Assembly (NCBI GenBank): GCA_030838815.1
Contig: JAUZEX010000909.1
Coordinates: 1-9,646 of the forward strand
From: Actinomycetota bacterium
GTDB lineage: Bacteria > Actinomycetota > Acidimicrobiia > IMCC26256 > BP-133
Direction of reading: 5' to 3'
Length of the DNA: 9,646 bases
A model generated the notes under the pieces. The model searched no databases. It was not told where the DNA came from and was given only the letters and a program-made list of their open reading frames with translations. The first letter of the stretch is position 1, and every line of letters starts with the position of its first letter. Made by a program: the position numbers and the translations under genes. Positions 7,399-9,646 of the stretch are shown here, one piece after another.

Positions 7399-7415
7399 CT
7401 CCGGCGGACCGGGAG
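7399..7415. terminator. Possible bidirectional hairpin between convergent genes
   Basis: CTCCGG (7399-7404) pairs with CCGGGAG (7409-7415) across a CGGA loop with one bulged G. It starts right after the NHL stop and ends 6 nt before the stop of the convergent small gene. There is no T-run, so it is a weak call. Confidence 0.35.
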
Positions 7416-7420
7416 GGCCG

Positions 7421-7621
7421 TCAGTCGGGGTCTTCGCCGCCGTCGGGGGTGAGGAGGTGGATGGCCTTCTCGATGGCCCGTCGGGCCTGGTGCAGACGGC
7501 GCTCCTCGGCCAGCACCGCGGGCCGGTCCATCGCGTCGCGGAGACGGTCGTAGGCCAGGTCCCGCAGCTCTTCCTCGATGGCCCGGAGCCGCTCGACGAT
7601 GGCTTCCTCCGACAGGGTCAG
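7421..7621 (-). CDS. Small helical protein with apparent CTG start, unrecognised
   Basis: This 66-residue frame ends at TGA 7423-7421. Upstream it is bounded by an in-frame stop at 7663-7661, and no ATG, GTG or TTG occurs between that stop and the conserved-looking body. The best starts are CTG at 7621-7619, whose TG overlaps the TGA of the block-protein gene (CTGA), or CTG at 7615-7613, giving an SEEAIVERL N-terminus behind GGCGGG. The codons have strongly GC-rich third positions. The product is a charged amphipathic helix pair: SEEAIVERLRAIEEEL, RDLAYDRLRDA, then EERRLHQARRAIEKAIHLL and an acidic end GGEDPD. It is predicted to be cytosolic, with coiled-coil or helical-hairpin character. An internal ATG at 7531 would keep only 36 residues. 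I do not recognise the family. It is probably co-transcribed with the block-protein gene. Confidence 0.68.
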   Translation of the reverse strand: MTLSEEAIVERLRAIEEELRDLAYDRLRDAMDRPAVLAEERRLHQARRAIEKAIHLLTPDGGEDPD

Positions 7622-8910
7622 CCCGCCTTTACCCGGCAGCCGATACGGTCGACGAAGCCCTTACCGCCATCGGCGCAGGGATCGTCGTTGTTGTCGCCCT
7701 TGTCGCCGTTCTTGGCCTTGCTGTCCTTGCCATCCTTGGAGCCGCTGTCCTTGCTGTCCTTGGAACCGCTGTCCTTCGAACCGCTGTCCTTGCCGTTGCT
7801 GTCCTTGGCCTTCTTGTCGGAACTGGTCGGGCAGGAGGAGTCGCGCTGGTCGGCCTTCTTCGGGCTGCCGTCGGACTTGCAGGAGGAGGACTTCTTGGGC
7901 GGGTCGTTGTGGTGGGGGTCGCTCGAGTTGTCGGCGTTGTCGGCACCGTTGTCGGCGTTGTCGGATCCGTTGTCGGCTCCGTCGGAGTAACCGCCCGAGT
8001 CGCCATTGGGGTCACCGGCGGAATCGCCGTTCGGGTCGCTGCCGGAGTCCCTGGTGACGTGCCCGTTCTGGCTGCTGCTGCTCTGGCCGTTCTGCGGATC
8101 GGTCGTGTGGCCGTTCTTCTTCGAGCTCTTCGGCTTCTTGCCGCCACTCCCGTTCTTGCCGCCGCTCCCGCTCTTGCCGTTCTTGCCGTTGCCCTTCTTG
8201 CCCGAGCCGCTGCCGGTGCCAGTGCCCCCCTGGCCCCCGCCGGCCTGCCCCGAGCTCCCGCTGGAGGCGCTGCCCGATCCGGTGCCGTCACAGGGTGCCG
8301 AGCCGGTGCTGCCCGAGGAGGAACCGGCGCTGCTGCTCCCCGAGGACGACGAGGAGGAGGTGCCCGAGCCGGAGGAGCCGGAGCTGGTGCTGTCGCAGGT
8401 CTGGCCCGATCCACTCCCGCCGGAGCCGTAGCCGGAACCGGTGCTGCCACTGCTGCCACTGCTGCCACTGCCCGTCTGGCCGCTGCCGCTGCTGCCGGAC
8501 GGCGGTGGGCTGGTCGGTTGGCCGCTGCTGCCGGACGGCGGTGGGCTGCTGGGTTGGCCGCTGCTGCCGCCGCTCGGCGGTGGGCTGCTGGGTTGGCCGC
8601 TGCTGCTGCCGCTCGGCGGTGGGCTGGTCGGTTGGCCGCTGCTACCCGAGGGCGGTTGACCGCTGCTGCTGGGCGGCGGGCTGCTCGGCTGGCCGTTGTT
8701 CGGGGGCTGGCTTCCCTGATAGGCCCCGCCGCTGGGCGCGCTAGCACCACCCGAACTGCAGTTGGGGTCGCCGTTACAGGGATCACTCCCAGCCGCGGTC
8801 AGCCGGGGTACGGTCGCCATCGCGTGGGCGGTGGCGCCGGCGACCGGCGCGACAGCCAGCAGTGCGGCGGTGGCGGATCCGCACAGGATCCGCAGCATGG
8901 ACGACTTCAT
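7618..8910 (-). CDS. Secreted low-complexity block protein (Ser/Gly/Pro, Lys/Asn, Asp/Asn, Lys/Asp/Ser)
   Basis: A 430-aa protein. Residues 1-30 form a signal peptide (MKSSMLRIL, Ala/Val core, cleavage after ATAHA). The rest is almost wholly low-complexity, in blocks. Residues 60-141 are GQP[ST]SPPPSGSS repeats and 142-236 are Ser/Gly. Residues 237-266 are Lys/Gly/Asn/Ser and basic, 288-328 are Asp/Asn/Gly (DPNGDS, ADN) and acidic, and 338-408 are Lys/Asp/Ser with KDSGS repeats. A short conserved-looking end, GKGFVDRIGCRVKAG, closes it. Eight mature cysteines fall as 45/51, 172/207, 344/360 and 412/425, suggesting disulfides. No membrane anchor or sortase motif is seen. A surface, wall-associated or spacer role is inferred from composition only; the Asp/Asn block might bind divalent cations. 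The ATG at 8910 has GGGGG 5 nt upstream. It is divergent from the M20 peptidase gene. Confidence 0.82.
   Translation of the reverse strand: MKSSMLRILCGSATAALLAVAPVAGATAHAMATVPRLTAAGSDPCNGDPNCSSGGASAPSGGAYQGSQPPNNGQPSSPPPSSSGQPPSGSSGQPTSPPPSGSSSGQPSSPPPSGGSSGQPSSPPPSGSSGQPTSPPPSGSSGSGQTGSGSSGSSGSTGSGYGSGGSGSGQTCDSTSSGSSGSGTSSSSSSGSSSAGSSSGSTGSAPCDGTGSGSASSGSSGQAGGGQGGTGTGSGSGKKGNGKNGKSGSGGKNGSGGKKPKSSKKNGHTTDPQNGQSSSSQNGHVTRDSGSDPNGDSAGDPNGDSGGYSDGADNGSDNADNGADNADNSSDPHHNDPPKKSSSCKSDGSPKKADQRDSSCPTSSDKKAKDSNGKDSGSKDSGSKDSKDSGSKDGKDSKAKNGDKGDNNDDPCADGGKGFVDRIGCRVKAG
7699..7815 (-). repeat. Lys/Asp/Ser short repeats (KDSGS) in the block protein
   Basis: Residues 366-404 are built of KDSGS, KDS and KDGKDS units, coded by near-repeats of AAGGACAGC. 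Charges alternate along the chain, making a highly soluble polyampholyte segment. Confidence 0.75.
7927..8049 (-). repeat. Asp/Asn/Gly acidic repeats in the block protein
   Basis: Residues 288-328 carry DPNGDS twice and then ADNGSDN, ADNGADN and ADN units. Only Asp among the charged residues occurs here. The pattern recalls Asp/Asn-rich calcium-binding repeats but does not match a strict DxDxDG loop. Confidence 0.7.
8488..8694 (-). repeat. Pro/Ser/Gln tandem repeats in the block protein
   Basis: Residues 73-141 hold units close to GQP[ST]SPPPSG[GS]SS, about 12-13 residues each. The DNA (plus-strand core GGCGGTGGGCTG) is nearly identical in the four central copies. Just downstream, 8448-8471 carries a TGCTGCCAC 9-bp microrepeat coding Gly/Ser. 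Length variation between strains is likely. Confidence 0.82.
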
Positions 8911-8985
8911 CGTGGCCCCCGATCCGTAAGGCTCGTACCACGGAGCGTATTGGACCAGGACCGCAGAGTCGCGGACCCTTCGGCC

Positions 8986-8991
8986 TACCCT
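8986..8991 (+). promoter_or_regulatory. Putative -10 box, leaderless start of the M20 peptidase gene
   Basis: TACCCT (TANNNT) is followed by exactly 8 nt and then the ATG at 9000, with no ribosome site. No convincing -35 lies at 16-18 nt; a TTGGAC at 8950-8955 is too far away. The 89-nt divergent gap shows nothing else clear. Confidence 0.42.
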
Positions 8992-8999
8992 TAAGTCCC

Positions 9000-9646
9000 A
9001 TGTTCGATCTGGGGGCGACAACCCCGGTCCTGGCCGACTTCCTCGCCGCCGAACGCCCGACGGTGCTCGACGCCCTGGCCGGCTGGGTGCGGATTCCGTC
9101 GATCGGCGCCCACCCCGTCCACGACCGCGACGTCGCCACCTCGGCCGAGTGGTGCGCCGAGCGCATGGCCGCCGCCGGCCTCGAGCACGTCGAGGTGCTG
9201 CCCACCCCCGGACATCCCGCCGTCTACGGCGACTGGCTCCACGCCGACGGCCCGCTCACGGCGCTGATCTACGGCCACCACGACGTGCAGCCCGTCGACC
9301 CCCTCGACGAGTGGGACTCGCCGCCGTTCGAGCCCACCGTGCGGGGCGGGCGGCTGTTCGGCCGGGGCGCCAGTGACGACAAGGGCCAGGTCCTCTGCCA
9401 CCTCGAGGCGATCCGGGGCCTCCTCGGCGGGCACGGGCCCGGCGCCGTCCCGGTCAACGTGAAGGTGTTGGTGGAAGGCGAGGAGGAGACCGGCAGCCCC
9501 CACTTCGACGGGCTCCTGGAGGCGGAGCGGGAGCGACTGGCCTGCGACGTGGTGGTCGTGTCCGACACCAGCATGTGGGCGGCCGACGTCCCGTCGATCT
9601 CCACCGGGATGCGGGGCCTGGTGGCCTTCGACGTCCACCTCCGCAC
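9000..9646 (+). CDS. M20-family metallopeptidase (dipeptidase-like), N-terminal part
   Basis: The visible 215 residues are the catalytic-domain half of an M20/ArgE/DapE/carnosinase-type di-zinc hydrolase; full members are about 430-470 aa. The family motifs are in order: LIYGHHDVQPVDP (89-101; metal ligand H93, D95), EWDSPPFEP (104-112), LFGRGASDDKGQ (119-130; bridging D126), VEGEEETGSP (158-167; catalytic E162, ligand E163) and VVVVSDT (184-190; ligand D189). It is cytosolic, with no signal peptide, and most likely hydrolyses dipeptides or N-acyl amino acids. The HHDVQP and EGEEETGS forms fit the dipeptidase branch. The ATG at 9000 gives the family's usual N-terminal length and has a leaderless -10 box. 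The frame stays open to the window end, so the dimerisation domain and C-terminus are not seen. Confidence 0.92.
   Translation, partial: MFDLGATTPVLADFLAAERPTVLDALAGWVRIPSIGAHPVHDRDVATSAEWCAERMAAAGLEHVEVLPTPGHPAVYGDWLHADGPLTALIYGHHDVQPVDPLDEWDSPPFEPTVRGGRLFGRGASDDKGQVLCHLEAIRGLLGGHGPGAVPVNVKVLVEGEEETGSPHFDGLLEAERERLACDVVVVSDTSMWAADVPSISTGMRGLVAFDVHLR

Noticed and set aside
7421..7621. Small protein as a DUF2630 member
   Set aside because: The GEDPD ending is suggestive, but the helical body does not match what I recall of that family, so no family is assigned.
8944..8949. Minus-strand TACGCT as -10 box for the block-protein gene
   Set aside because: It fits TANNNT and would leave a leader of about 26 nt, but no -35 is visible and a chance match cannot be excluded.
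7457..8994. Plus-strand frames with Leu/Pro- or Ala-rich repeats opposite the block protein
   Set aside because: They look membrane-like only because CTG/GCC strings mirror Ser/Gly codons. The minus strand has a signal peptide, a ribosome site and codon-consistent blocks.

Overview
The window is GC-rich DNA with G/C-dominated third codon positions. Several genes start leaderless, with a TANNNT -10 box 7-8 nt before the start codon, and the lipid genes resemble mycobacterial ones. This points to an actinobacterium, perhaps of the Acidimicrobiia; the class is a guess. I see no rRNA, tRNA, insertion sequence, phage gene or CRISPR array. It reads as chromosomal DNA of short transcription units, many of them divergent.

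Layout. (1) Positions 1-213 (-) hold the start of a DUF255/YyaL-type thioredoxin-fold protein. (2) Positions 345-1408 (+) hold a tightly coupled pair: a Tat-exported allene-oxide-cyclase/dirigent-like barrel protein and an Hcp-family protein (the type VI secretion tube fold), with no other T6SS gene in view. (3) Positions 1524-2345 (+) encode an orphan ParA-type ATPase whose 3' end overlaps the next, convergent gene by 94 bp. (4) Positions 2252-4775 (-) form a two-gene lipid unit: an ECHDC3-like crotonase lacking both catalytic glutamates, then a FadD19-like acyl-CoA synthetase. A three-copy 16-bp repeat at their junction places TAG in all three frames.

(5) Positions 4865-7398 (+) form a secreted two-gene unit behind a good leaderless promoter: a GH26-like glycoside hydrolase with a C-terminal P/Q/G octapeptide-repeat tail, then a secreted six-bladed NHL propeller 2 nt downstream. 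(6) Positions 8910-7421 (-) encode a secreted, extremely low-complexity block protein (Ser/Gly/Pro, then Lys/Gly/Asn, Asp/Asn and Lys/Asp/Ser). It is followed by a small helical protein with no ATG, GTG or TTG start at its 5' end; its best start is a CTG overlapping the upstream TGA. (7) Positions 9000-9646 (+) hold the start of an M20-family metallopeptidase, transcribed divergently from unit 6.

Four of the eleven genes (the barrel protein, the GH26-like enzyme, the NHL propeller and the block protein) carry export signals, so much of the window serves the cell surface. The crotonase and synthetase work on acyl-CoA in the cytosol. Whether the secreted proteins act together is inference only. 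The least explained elements are the Tat-barrel/Hcp pair, the block protein and the CTG-start small protein.
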